Positions 52,941 to 61,035 of a stretch of 64,000 bases of DNA are shown here, piece by piece. This DNA comes from Alphaproteobacteria bacterium (lineage in GTDB: Bacteria > Pseudomonadota > Alphaproteobacteria > Micropepsales > Micropepsaceae): NCBI GenBank assembly GCA_947473475.1, contig CANJBZ010000013.1, forward strand, positions 1 to 64,000. The letters are read 5' to 3'. The position numbers and the translations under genes are program-made. The notes beneath the pieces are model-generated. The model was given only the letters and a program-made list of their open reading frames with translations. It ran no database searches and was not told where the DNA came from. Each line of letters starts with the position of its first letter. The first letter of the stretch is position 1.

Positions 52941-53927
52941 ATGCCCTCGCTCAGCCTTGTCGAAGCCGAGGCGCTGGTTAAAGACGCGCTTTGCCGCTGC
53001 CGCACGAGCGCGGACAACGCCGCGCTTGTCGCCCATGCGCTGGTACGGGCGGAGGCCGAAGGGCTGAAGACGCACGGCCTGCTGCGGGTGCCGATGTATG
53101 CGGCACAGGCAAAAGTCGGCAAAGTCGACGGCTTCGCGGTGCCTACGGTGGAACATCCGCGCCCAGCTCTCATCGGCATCGATGCCAAGCATGGCTTCGC
53201 CTATCCCGCGATGTACAAGGCCGTGGATATGCTGGCGCCGCTGGCGCGCGAATTCGGTATCGCCGCGGCGGGGATTAAACGGTCGCATCACGTCGGCGTG
53301 GCGGGGCATCCGGTTGAGGCGCTGGCCAAGGCCGGAATGATGGCGATCATGTTCGCCAACGCACCGGCGGCGATGGCGCCGTGGGGCGGCACGAAGCCGA
53401 CATTCGGCACCGATCCCGTCGCATTTGCCTGTCCGTTGCCGGGGCGCGATCCGATTGTGGTGGATCTGTCGCTTTCCAAAGTCGCGCGCGGAAATATTCT
53501 CGCGGCGATCCAGAAGGGTGAGTCCATTCCTGAGGGCTGGGCGCTGGATGTGGACGGAAATCCCACCACCGATCCGAAGGCCGCGCTCGCCGGAACCATG
53601 GTGCCGCTCGGCGATGCCAAGGGCACCGCGCTGGCTCTGATGGTGGAATTGCTGGCCGCCGGATTGACGGGCTCCAATTTCGCCGGCGAAGCGTCATCGT
53701 TCCTGGACGCGGAAGGACCGCCGCCCGGCACCGGACAGTTGTTCATCGCGATTGACGCCGTGGCCTTCGGCAGCACGCTGCCGCGTTTCGCCCAAATGGC
53801 GCACATGATCGAAGAACAAGAAGGCGCCCGCCTTCCTGGATCGCGCCGCCTGGCGATGCGCGCGAAATCCGAGCGCGACGGCCTGCAGGTGAGCGTTTCC
53901 CTGCTCGCGGAAATAAAAGCGCTCTGA
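52941..53927 (+). CDS. ComC-type 2-hydroxyacid dehydrogenase (malate/lactate family)
   Basis: A 328-residue NAD(P)-dependent enzyme of the LDH2/MDH family: EGLKTHGLLRVPMY with the catalytic His, AGIKRSHHVGVAGHPVE, TFGTDPVAFACPLP and GDAKGTALALMVELLAAGLTG. Members include (R)-sulfolactate dehydrogenase (ComC), ureidoglycolate and malate dehydrogenases. Next to the SuyAB-like genes and a sulfopyruvate-decarboxylase-like pair, the sulfolactate role is the most economical guess. It starts 3 bp after the SuyB-like stop. Confidence 0.78.
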   Translation: MPSLSLVEAEALVKDALCRCRTSADNAALVAHALVRAEAEGLKTHGLLRVPMYAAQAKVGKVDGFAVPTVEHPRPALIGIDAKHGFAYPAMYKAVDMLAPLAREFGIAAAGIKRSHHVGVAGHPVEALAKAGMMAIMFANAPAAMAPWGGTKPTFGTDPVAFACPLPGRDPIVVDLSLSKVARGNILAAIQKGESIPEGWALDVDGNPTTDPKAALAGTMVPLGDAKGTALALMVELLAAGLTGSNFAGEASSFLDAEGPPPGTGQLFIAIDAVAFGSTLPRFAQMAHMIEEQEGARLPGSRRLAMRAKSERDGLQVSVSLLAEIKAL

Positions 53928-53932
53928 ATCGC

Positions 53933-54069
53933 CCACCCTCCCCTTGAGGGAGGGTCGAAATTGCGTAAGCAATTTCGGGGAGGGGACACGCTGAGAGACG
54001 TCCCCTCCCCGAATGTGCTCGCGCGCTGCCGCGCTCCGCGCATTCGACCCTCCCTCAAGGGGAGGGTGG
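53933..54069. repeat. Nested perfect inverted repeats between convergent genes
   Basis: Outer arms 53933-53959 and 54043-54069 are perfectly complementary over 27 bp (CCACCCTCCCCTTGAGGGAG...). Inner arms 53974-53987 and 54000-54013 match over 14 bp (TTCGGGGAGGGGAC). A small hairpin GAAATTGC/GCAATTTC lies at 53957-53976. The unit fills the gap between the dehydrogenase and nagA and could end both transcripts. It may also be a miniature mobile repeat. Confidence 0.85.
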
Positions 54070-54075
54070 ACCCGT

Positions 54076-55212
54076 TTATTGTCCAGCGACCCAGGTTTTT
54101 AGGACGGTCACGCTAAGCGGATCGAGCGCGATCAGGTCGGCGCGGTAGCCGGTGGCAAGGCGGCCTAATTTGTTTTCGAGGCCCAGTGCTTTTGCCGGAG
54201 CGCGCGATGCCATGGCGAGCGCATCCGTCAGCGGAACATCAAGCAACTTCACGCAGTTTCGAACGGCCGTCGCCATGTCGATGCCGGAGCCGGCGAGTGT
54301 GCCGTCTTTGGTTTCGACGCGGCCATCTTTGGCGAAGATGTTGCGGCCATAAAGCGAGAATGATTTCCCCGCGCCGCCGACCGGCGGCATCGCATCGGTT
54401 ACCAGCACGGGCGTTCCCGCACCGCGCAAGGCCAGCCGCAGCATGGCGGGGGCGACGTGAATGCCGTCGGCGATAAGGCCGTACCAGCAGTCTGCGCATT
54501 CCAGCGCCGCAGCAATCGGGCCGGGATCGCGCGCCGACATCGGGCGCATGGCGTTGAACAAATGCGTGAAGCCGGTCAGTCCCTCGGCAATCGCCGCTGT
54601 GGCTTGTTCGTATGTCGCCATGGAATGACCGAGCGCCACACGCACGCCCGCTTGTGTCAGTGTACGGATGAACCCTTCCGAGACACGCTCCGGCGCCAGC
54701 GTGACCAGCGTCACTGCACCATTGAGGGACGTCAGCAATTCAAGGTCGCCTTCTCTAGGCGAGTGCATCAATGAGGGATCATGCACGCCGCATTTTTCCG
54801 GCGACAAAAACGGACCTTCGAAGTGAACGCCAAGGACGCCCGGCTGATCGCGCATCGCCGCCGCCACCGCATCGCGCGCCGCACGCATCTTCTGTTCCGT
54901 GTCGGTGATAAGCGTCGGCAGCATTGACGTCGTGCCGAAGCGCCGATGGGCCGCGACAATGGCCGCGATTCCTTCTGGCGTGGGATCATCGTTGAACAGC
55001 ACATCCCCACCGCCGTTCACCTGAAGATCGATAAAGCCCGGCGCCAGCCATGCGCCTTCGGGAAGATTTTCGACAGCAAGGCCGCCGGGTACAGCGTCTC
55101 GCCGCACGACGGCGGATATGTGCGTGCCATCGACAATAACGGCGCAGTGCTCGCGCAGCGCCGTTCCGTCGAACACCGCATCGGCGGCAATCGCAAACGC
55201 TGGGCCTGTCAT
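54076..55212 (-). CDS. nagA: N-acetylglucosamine-6-phosphate deacetylase
   Basis: A 378-residue amidohydrolase that removes acetyl from GlcNAc-6-phosphate. Seen are APGFIDLQVNGGGDVLFND, the metal-site HFEGPFLSPEKCGVHDP, LGHSMATYEQA, FTHLFNAMRPM and VTDAMPPVGG. Its ATG overlaps the stop of a 38-codon relic of a SIS-domain gene (ATGA), so the ancestral order was SIS deaminase then nagA. The product GlcN-6-phosphate would normally go to that deaminase. Confidence 0.93.
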   Translation of the reverse strand: MTGPAFAIAADAVFDGTALREHCAVIVDGTHISAVVRRDAVPGGLAVENLPEGAWLAPGFIDLQVNGGGDVLFNDDPTPEGIAAIVAAHRRFGTTSMLPTLITDTEQKMRAARDAVAAAMRDQPGVLGVHFEGPFLSPEKCGVHDPSLMHSPREGDLELLTSLNGAVTLVTLAPERVSEGFIRTLTQAGVRVALGHSMATYEQATAAIAEGLTGFTHLFNAMRPMSARDPGPIAAALECADCWYGLIADGIHVAPAMLRLALRGAGTPVLVTDAMPPVGGAGKSFSLYGRNIFAKDGRVETKDGTLAGSGIDMATAVRNCVKLLDVPLTDALAMASRAPAKALGLENKLGRLATGYRADLIALDPLSVTVLKTWVAGQ

Positions 55213-55325
55213 CGTGTGCGCGTGACCTTTTGCAGGTGGCGCGGCCTGTCCGCATCCACACCGCGCAGTTTCGCCAATTGCACCGCCGCCGCATAGGAGG
55301 TTTGAATGGCGCCCGCCTCCGCCAT
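55209..55325 (-). pseudogene. C-terminal relic of SIS-domain deaminase (NagB-II-like)
   Basis: The last 30 codons before the nagA start read AIQTSYAAAVQLAKLRGVDA and then DRPRHLQKVTRTR. This is the typical C-terminal end of SIS-domain sugar-phosphate isomerases/deaminases of the NagB-II/AgaS kind (pattern QxxYxxAxxLAxxRGxDPDxPxHLxKVT). No other part of the domain is found upstream; the divergent murQ gene begins about 105 bp away. I infer that a deletion removed the rest. A very short ATG-started peptide of 38 residues remains possible. Confidence 0.6.
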
Positions 55326-55430
55326 GCCATGTTCACCTTCTTTTGGCACGACTCTGGCGGCTGCGCCGTTCTGCACTATGTTGAAGCGTGAACGCGGCAA
55401 GCTCCAAACGGCTTCCCTCGCGTTCCGAGT

Positions 55431-56348
55431 TTGAAAGGTGCCGCCATAGAAACCGAACGCGCCAGCCCCCGCTATTCCGGCATAGACCAGTGGGAACCAT
55501 CCGACGTCCTGGACGCGATGATCGAGGGGCAGTTCGCCGCGGTGGCCGCCGTGCGCACGGCACGTTCGGGCATCGAGGACGCCACCCGCGCCATGGAGGT
55601 GCGCCTCGTGGAAGGTGGCCGCATTATTTATGCGGGTGCGGGCACCTCCGGGCGGCTCGCCGTTCAAGACGGCGCGGAACTGATGCCCACCTTTAGCTGG
55701 CCCCAGGACCGGCTGCTGATGCTGATGGCTGGTGGCCATGAAGCCCTGCTCCAGGCGGTGGAAGGGGCTGAGGATCAGGCTGAACACGCGCTTGCCCTTA
55801 TGCGGAAGCACGCCGTTGGACCGCACGACGTGCTGATCGCCGCCGCCGCTAGCGGCACCACCCCGTTCACCCTGGCGTGCCTGCGTGGCGCCAAATCTGC
55901 GGGCGCTCTGACTGTGGGCATGGCCAACAACCCGCGCACGCCGCTGCTGACTGAGGCCGACTGTCCGATCTTCCTTGACACCGGCGTCGAGCCCATCGCC
56001 GGGTCGACCCGCATGAAGGCCGGAACGGCACAGCGCATCGCACTGAACCTGCTGTCATCGCTGCTGATGATCCGGCTGGGCCGCGTCTACGAAGGCCTGA
56101 TGGTGGATGTACAGGCGACCAACGCCAAGCTCACCAAGCGCAGCGAGAGCATGCTGGTCCACCTGACGGGACGCAGCGGCGAGGATGTCCGCGAGGCGCT
56201 GTCCAACGCCGGCGGCAGCGTGAAATTGGCTGTTTTGCTGCTTCAGGGATGTACGCCGGACGACGGGCGCGCCCTTCTCGGCCGCTGCGGCGGAAAACTG
56301 CGGCAGGCGCTTTTCGAGCTGCGGGAGGCGCGCGGCGCCTCGGAATAA
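55431..56348 (+). CDS. murQ: N-acetylmuramic acid 6-phosphate etherase
   Basis: A 305-residue SIS-domain enzyme that cleaves the lactyl ether of MurNAc-6-phosphate to give GlcNAc-6-phosphate and lactate in peptidoglycan recycling. It shows GGRIIYAGAGTSGRLAVQDGAEL (SIS domain), the Glu in VEGAEDQAE, AAAASGTTPF and EPIAGSTRMKAGTAQ. Translation starts with TTG at 55431 as no ATG or GTG precedes the conserved SPRYSGID. It supplies substrate for NagA, encoded divergently. Confidence 0.93.
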   Translation: MKGAAIETERASPRYSGIDQWEPSDVLDAMIEGQFAAVAAVRTARSGIEDATRAMEVRLVEGGRIIYAGAGTSGRLAVQDGAELMPTFSWPQDRLLMLMAGGHEALLQAVEGAEDQAEHALALMRKHAVGPHDVLIAAAASGTTPFTLACLRGAKSAGALTVGMANNPRTPLLTEADCPIFLDTGVEPIAGSTRMKAGTAQRIALNLLSSLLMIRLGRVYEGLMVDVQATNAKLTKRSESMLVHLTGRSGEDVREALSNAGGSVKLAVLLLQGCTPDDGRALLGRCGGKLRQALFELREARGASE

Positions 56349-56459
56349 GACGGGGATTGTTCGGCCCGGCAAAAGAGTGTGTTTGGCGTGCGCCGCTTAT
56401 CCTATGCTGTTGGCGAGGCCATATTGGCATCAGCAACGAACAACCGACAGGATAGCGCC

Positions 56460-57377
56460 ATGGCGCAATCGCAAACGATCACCAAGCCCGTAACGGCAAC
56501 ATTGGACGCTCTGCCTGAGGCAAAGCGGGTCCTGGAAGTGCGCAAGCCGCCACGCGGCCATTGGGTCGGCGACGGCTTTCCGGTCCGCACCATCTTTGGC
56601 TACGACAACGCTGCGGCGACCACGCCCTTTCTGCTGATGGACTATGCGGGACCGTACCCGTTCCCGGCCGCCTCCAAACGGCGCGGCGTCGGCGAGCATC
56701 CCCATCGCGGCTTCGAGACGGTGACCATTCTCTACAGCGGCGAAGTCGAGCATCGCGACTCCGGCGGTGGCGGCGGCAAAATCGGCCCGGGCGATGTGCA
56801 GTGGATGACGGCGGGCTCCGGCGTCGTGCATGAGGAAATGCACTCGTGGGACTACACCAAGAGCGGCGGCTCCTTCGAGGCGATCCAGCTTTGGGTGAAT
56901 CTGCCCGCGCGGCTGAAGATGACCAAGCCGAAATATCAGGGCTTGGTTTCGGCCGATATTCCCGATGTGGCCTTGGCGAACAATGCCGGGCGCGTGCGGG
57001 TGATTGCCGGTTCGTATGAGGGCCATAAAGGTCCGGCGGAAACCTTCACGCCGATGAATCTTTGGGACGTCCGCTTGAATGCAAGCGGCGGCGCGGCGTT
57101 CATCGCGCCCGCAGGCCATACAACATCGGTGTTCGTCCTCAGCGGCAAAGTGACGGTGAACGGCGCCCAAGCGGCGAGCGCCGAAATGATCGTGCTCGAC
57201 CGCCAAGGCGAAGCGGTGCGCATCGATGCGGAAAGCGACTCGAAGCTGCTGTTCCTCAGCGGTGAACCCATCGATGAACCGGTGTTCGGTTACGGCCCGT
57301 TCGTGATGAACACCGAAGCGGAAATCCGGCAGGCGATGACCGACTACCAATCCGGCCGCATGGGGCATTTGGCGTAG
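56460..57377 (+). CDS. Pirin family protein
   Basis: A 305-residue two-cupin protein. The metal site is in the N-terminal cupin: GEHPHRGFETVTILYSGEVEHRDS and SGVVHEEMHS give the three His and one Glu of pirins. Bacterial pirins include quercetin 2,3-dioxygenases and regulators of pyruvate metabolism; the role here is unknown. I chose ATG 56460 with AGGAT upstream; the frame is open further back. Upstream is murQ (110 bp). Confidence 0.88.
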   Translation: MAQSQTITKPVTATLDALPEAKRVLEVRKPPRGHWVGDGFPVRTIFGYDNAAATTPFLLMDYAGPYPFPAASKRRGVGEHPHRGFETVTILYSGEVEHRDSGGGGGKIGPGDVQWMTAGSGVVHEEMHSWDYTKSGGSFEAIQLWVNLPARLKMTKPKYQGLVSADIPDVALANNAGRVRVIAGSYEGHKGPAETFTPMNLWDVRLNASGGAAFIAPAGHTTSVFVLSGKVTVNGAQAASAEMIVLDRQGEAVRIDAESDSKLLFLSGEPIDEPVFGYGPFVMNTEAEIRQAMTDYQSGRMGHLA

Positions 57378-57384
57378 CCCCTGC

Positions 57385-57509
57385 TCCGTCCGTGCGTCCT
57401 TCGAAGCCCGGCGCATGCGCGCCGGGCACCTCAGGATGACGTAGAATGAATTATGGTCTTCGTTATGCTGAGGAGCTTCGCGAAGCGAAGCCTCGAAGCA
57501 CGCAAGCTC
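57385..57509. repeat. GC-rich repeat region between convergent genes
   Basis: Contains GCCCGGCGCATGCGCGCCGGGC (57405-57426), a near-perfect palindrome, and CTGAGGAGCTTCGCGAAGCG with CGAAGC repeats (57468-57497). Strings such as CTCAGGATGACG and GCTGAGGAGC are common in alphaproteobacterial intergenic repeats. Likely transcription end of both pirin and LysR genes. Confidence 0.6.
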
Positions 57510-58445
57510 TCAGGTTTTGCCCGGCGAACGGCGCTCTCGGCTCCCGTCCGTAGAGCGGACGCTTACTTTCAAAAATTCCACGAACGCTTGCAACGCGGCG
57601 GGGTTTTGGCGGCGGCTGGGGTAGTACAGATAGAACGCATCCGGCGGCGGCGCCCAGTCCTGCAGCAGTGGAACGAGTTTGCGTTCGGCGATGAACGCTT
57701 CCGCATAAAGTTTTGCGGAATAGAAAATGCCTTGGCCACCGGCGGCCAAGCTCATGCCCAGGCGCGGATCGTTGACGATGGCCGAGCCATCGACAGCAAC
57801 TTCTGGGCGTTTGCCCTTTTTCTCGTAGCGCCACGGCATAATGACGCCGTTGCCGAAGCGCATGCGGATGCAATTGTGATCGCGCAAATCCTGCGGCTGT
57901 CCCGGTGTGCCGTGCTTTGCCAGATAGGCCGGTGACGCCACCGTTACGACCTCAATGTCATTGCTGATGCGAATGGCGATCATATCGCGCTCGACGCGCT
58001 GCCCCATGCGAATGCCCGCATCGAACCGCTCGGCGACGATGTCCTGCAGCGCCGGCTCCGCCAGCACTTCTATTTTTATGTCGGGATATTGCTCCAGAAA
58101 ACGCGCCAATACCGGCGCAAGCAAAAAATCCGCCGCCGGCGGCACCACCGTAAGCCGCAGCAGCCCGCAGGGCCGGTCGCGGAAATCATTCACCGATTCC
58201 AGCGCCTTTTCGTAATCGTCCAGCACGGGCCGCAGCCGCGATAGCAACCGCTCGCCGACCGCGGTCAAACTCACGCTGCGCGTCGTGCGGTTGAGCAGGC
58301 GTACCCGCAATCCGTCTTCCAGACTGCGAATGGATTGGCTGAGCGTCGCGGTGGAAATGCCGAGCTGCTGCGCGGCCCGCGTAAAACTCTTCTGCTCGGC
58401 GACGGCGACGAAAGCCGACAGTTCGGCAAATTGTGTGCCGCGCAT
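57510..58445 (-). CDS. LysR-family transcriptional regulator
   Basis: A 311-residue regulator with the N-terminal helix-turn-helix FVAVAEQKSFTRAAQQLGISTATLSQSIRSLE (about residues 12-43) and an effector-binding domain of the CrgA/DsdC-like branch. It is divergent from the azoreductase gene across 96 bp, the usual arrangement for a LysR regulator and its target. Confidence 0.9.
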   Translation of the reverse strand: MRGTQFAELSAFVAVAEQKSFTRAAQQLGISTATLSQSIRSLEDGLRVRLLNRTTRSVSLTAVGERLLSRLRPVLDDYEKALESVNDFRDRPCGLLRLTVVPPAADFLLAPVLARFLEQYPDIKIEVLAEPALQDIVAERFDAGIRMGQRVERDMIAIRISNDIEVVTVASPAYLAKHGTPGQPQDLRDHNCIRMRFGNGVIMPWRYEKKGKRPEVAVDGSAIVNDPRLGMSLAAGGQGIFYSAKLYAEAFIAERKLVPLLQDWAPPPDAFYLYYPSRRQNPAALQAFVEFLKVSVRSTDGSRERRSPGKT

Positions 58446-58541
58446 TGTTTGGTTCTCTCGAATAGGTCAGTCGGATTATATGGAATACTCAATCGCCCGC
58501 CCAGCGCCCATCTTCCTCTCGCAACTCAAGAAGAGACACAG

Positions 58542-59168
58542 ATGAGCGACATTCTTTTGGTCACCTCGAGCATATTCGGCGAAAACTCGAAATCCAGCGC
58601 CGTGGCGCACGACATCCTTGAGCGGCTCGAAACGGCGAAACCCGGCGCCCATGTCACCGCTAGGGAAACCAACACCATTCCCCATTTCAGCGGCGAATTC
58701 CTTGGCGCGCTCACAACACCGCCCGATAAACGCGATGCTGCCCAGCACAACATGGTGGCTAATGCCGATGCCATGATTGCCGAAGTCGAAGCTGCGGATA
58801 CGATTGTGATCGCCGCGCCGATGTACAATTTCACCATTCCCTCGACTCTGAAGGCATGGCTTGATCACATCGCGCGCGCAGGCCGCACCTTCCGCTACAC
58901 GGAAAAAGGCCCCGAGGGTTTGCTGAAGGGCAAGAAAGTCTATGTCGCGGCCAGCCGTGGCGGCCTGTACGCCAACGGTGGCCCTGCCGCGCCGATGGAT
59001 TTTCAGGAGCCTTACTTGCGCGCCATGCTCGGATTCCTTGGCTTGAACGACGTCACCTTCCTCTATGCCGAGGGCCAGTCGATCAGCCCGGACGCAGCAG
59101 CCGAAGGCATGCGCAAAGCGCGTGCGGCAGTAGCCACCTTGCTAACCCCGTTGGCGGCTGCGGCCTGA
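58542..59168 (+). CDS. azoR: FMN-dependent NADH-azoreductase
   Basis: A 208-residue flavodoxin-like quinone/azo reductase. Typical segments are LLVTSSIFGENSKSS (FMN phosphate loop), IVIAAPMYNFTIPSTLKAWLDHI, GRTFRYTEKGPEGLLKGKK and ASRGGLY. I chose ATG 58542 with AAGAGA upstream; the frame is open further back. Probably controlled by the divergent LysR gene in answer to quinones or related stress. Confidence 0.92.
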   Translation: MSDILLVTSSIFGENSKSSAVAHDILERLETAKPGAHVTARETNTIPHFSGEFLGALTTPPDKRDAAQHNMVANADAMIAEVEAADTIVIAAPMYNFTIPSTLKAWLDHIARAGRTFRYTEKGPEGLLKGKKVYVAASRGGLYANGGPAAPMDFQEPYLRAMLGFLGLNDVTFLYAEGQSISPDAAAEGMRKARAAVATLLTPLAAAA

Positions 59169-59287
59169 GCGAAGCGGCCGGGCCGGAGCGTCCGCGCAGG
59201 ACTAAAGGCCGCACATTCTACAACTCTAGAAGTGGAAATTGTCCGCCGTCCCTCCTATGGTAGCTCTCAAAAATCCGGGGGAGCGGC

Positions 59288-60256
59288 ATGAGGATAAGGA
59301 CCGGTCTTTTTGTAAGCCTTGCGGTTGTGGCGGCGTTAAGCGCGGCGGCAACGGCATTCGGCCAAGCGGCCGAGCCGTGGCCGCAATTCGATCCCGATAA
59401 GGTCGCAGGCCCGGCGAAGGAGACGGTCCTCTACGGCCGCAAGCTGTTCACCGAAACCTACAGTGTGATCGGTCCTGAGGTGAAAGACGCATCCATGCGT
59501 TACTCGGGCAACAATCTCTCCTGCCAAAGCTGCCACTTGCAGGCCGGCACGCAGAAATTCGCTATTCCCATGGTGGGCGTATACAGCACGTTTCCCGTCT
59601 TTATCGGCCGCGAGAACGAAGTCCGCACCATCGAGGAACGCATCGAAGGCTGCATGGAGCGCAGCATGAACGGCCGCGTGCTTCCTATCGGCGGCAAGGA
59701 GATGAAGGCGCTCGTCACCTACATTCAATTTCTGAGCACCGGCATTCCCGTTAACAAGGTCATCGAAGGACGCGGCTCGCCCAATCTGCCGCTTCTGACC
59801 CGCGCCGCCGATCCGAAACGCGGGGAAGCGGTGTACATGGACAAGTGCTCGTTCTGTCACCAGGAGAACGGACAGGGGCAGCGCAAGGGCGCGCCCGGCG
59901 AAGCGGCGGGCTATGTCTATCCGCCGCTGTGGGGGGCCGACAGCTTTAACGACGGCGCGGGTATGCACCGTCTCATCGCCTCAGCCAGCTTCATTCGGGC
60001 CAACATGCCGTTCGGCACGCATTACGACAAACCGGAGCTTTCGGTCGAAGACGCCTGGGACGTTGCCGCCTACATCAACAGCCAGCCGCGGCCGCATCGT
60101 GACCATCTGGACGCCGACTATCCCGACAGATCGCGCAAACCGGTCGACGCGCCGTTCCCGCCGTATACGGACAAGTTCTCTCCCGAACAGCACCAATTCG
60201 GCCCCTTCCAGCCGTTGCTGGACGCGCAAAAAGCAGCACCCCAGGCAGCACGTTGA
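59288..60256 (+). CDS. tsdA: Dihaem cytochrome c, thiosulfate dehydrogenase TsdA-like
   Basis: A 322-residue periplasmic dihaem protein with a signal peptide (cleavage near AFGQ). Haem sites are C79-QS-C82-H83 and C187-SF-C190-H191. C122 in EGCMERSMNGR is at the place of the unusual Cys haem ligand of TsdA, and NMPFGTHY supplies a Met ligand. TsdA joins two thiosulfates to tetrathionate. GGGGGAG precedes the ATG. The stop overlaps the start of the sulfite-exporter-like gene (TTGA), linking both to sulfur metabolism. Confidence 0.82.
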   Translation: MRIRTGLFVSLAVVAALSAAATAFGQAAEPWPQFDPDKVAGPAKETVLYGRKLFTETYSVIGPEVKDASMRYSGNNLSCQSCHLQAGTQKFAIPMVGVYSTFPVFIGRENEVRTIEERIEGCMERSMNGRVLPIGGKEMKALVTYIQFLSTGIPVNKVIEGRGSPNLPLLTRAADPKRGEAVYMDKCSFCHQENGQGQRKGAPGEAAGYVYPPLWGADSFNDGAGMHRLIASASFIRANMPFGTHYDKPELSVEDAWDVAAYINSQPRPHRDHLDADYPDRSRKPVDAPFPPYTDKFSPEQHQFGPFQPLLDAQKAAPQAAR

Positions 60257-61035
60257 TCTGGCAAATCGTTCCGGCGCTGCTCTCAGGAGGAGCGGTCGGC
60301 TTCTCCTTAGGTTTGATTGGCGGCGGCGGCTCCATGCTGGCCGTGCCGCTGCTGCTTTATGTGGTGGGCGTTCCCGATGTGCATTTGGCAATCGGCACCA
60401 GCGCGTTGGCGGTCTCCATTAATGCGTTCGTGAATCTGTTCAGCCATTGGCGGGCGGGTACCGTGCGCTGGCGATGCGCGCTTCTCTTCGGGTCCGGCGG
60501 CGCGCTTGGGGCCGCGGCCGGCTCCACCCTCGGGAAATTGGTGCCTGGCCAGGATTTGCTGTTCCTGTTCGCATTGGTGATGGTCGCGGCCGGTATCGCC
60601 ATGCTGCAACCGCGCGCGGCAGGCGGGAAAAGTGAGATCCACGTCACGCCCCAGATTGCGATGCGCCTAGTGCTGCTGGGCCTCGGGGCGGGCTTTCTTG
60701 CCGGATTCTTTGGAATCGGCGGCGGATTTCTGATCGTACCAGGCATCGTGCTGGGCAGCGGCTTGAATATGCTCTGCGCGATTGGCTCGTCGCTGTTTGC
60801 CGTCGGCATATTCGGACTCACGACGGCAACGAATTACGCGCTGTCGGGGTTGGTGGATTGGAGAATCGCGGCGGAATTCGTTGCAGGTGGAGCGGCAGGC
60901 GGGGTTTTCGGAATGATGCTGGCCGTGCGCCTAGCCTCGCAAAAGCGTGTGCTGAACTATATCTTCGCAGCGGTCATTTTTTCGGCTGCGGGGTACATCC
61001 TGCTCAGGGCCGGAATGGATTTGTTCCCGACCTGA
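60253..61035 (+). CDS. TauE/SafE family sulfite exporter-like protein
   Basis: A 260-residue inner-membrane protein with eight predicted helices and the two TauE/SafE repeats: GFSLGLIGGGGSMLAVPLLLY and GFLAGFFGIGGGFLIVPGIV. Members export sulfite, sulfoacetate or related anions. Translation starts at TTG 60253, overlapping the tsdA stop. Its 3' end overlaps the convergent pabBC gene by 32 bp. It could export sulfite made by the sulfonate locus 8 kb away; this is inference. Confidence 0.87.
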   Translation: MIWQIVPALLSGGAVGFSLGLIGGGGSMLAVPLLLYVVGVPDVHLAIGTSALAVSINAFVNLFSHWRAGTVRWRCALLFGSGGALGAAAGSTLGKLVPGQDLLFLFALVMVAAGIAMLQPRAAGGKSEIHVTPQIAMRLVLLGLGAGFLAGFFGIGGGFLIVPGIVLGSGLNMLCAIGSSLFAVGIFGLTTATNYALSGLVDWRIAAEFVAGGAAGGVFGMMLAVRLASQKRVLNYIFAAVIFSAAGYILLRAGMDLFPT

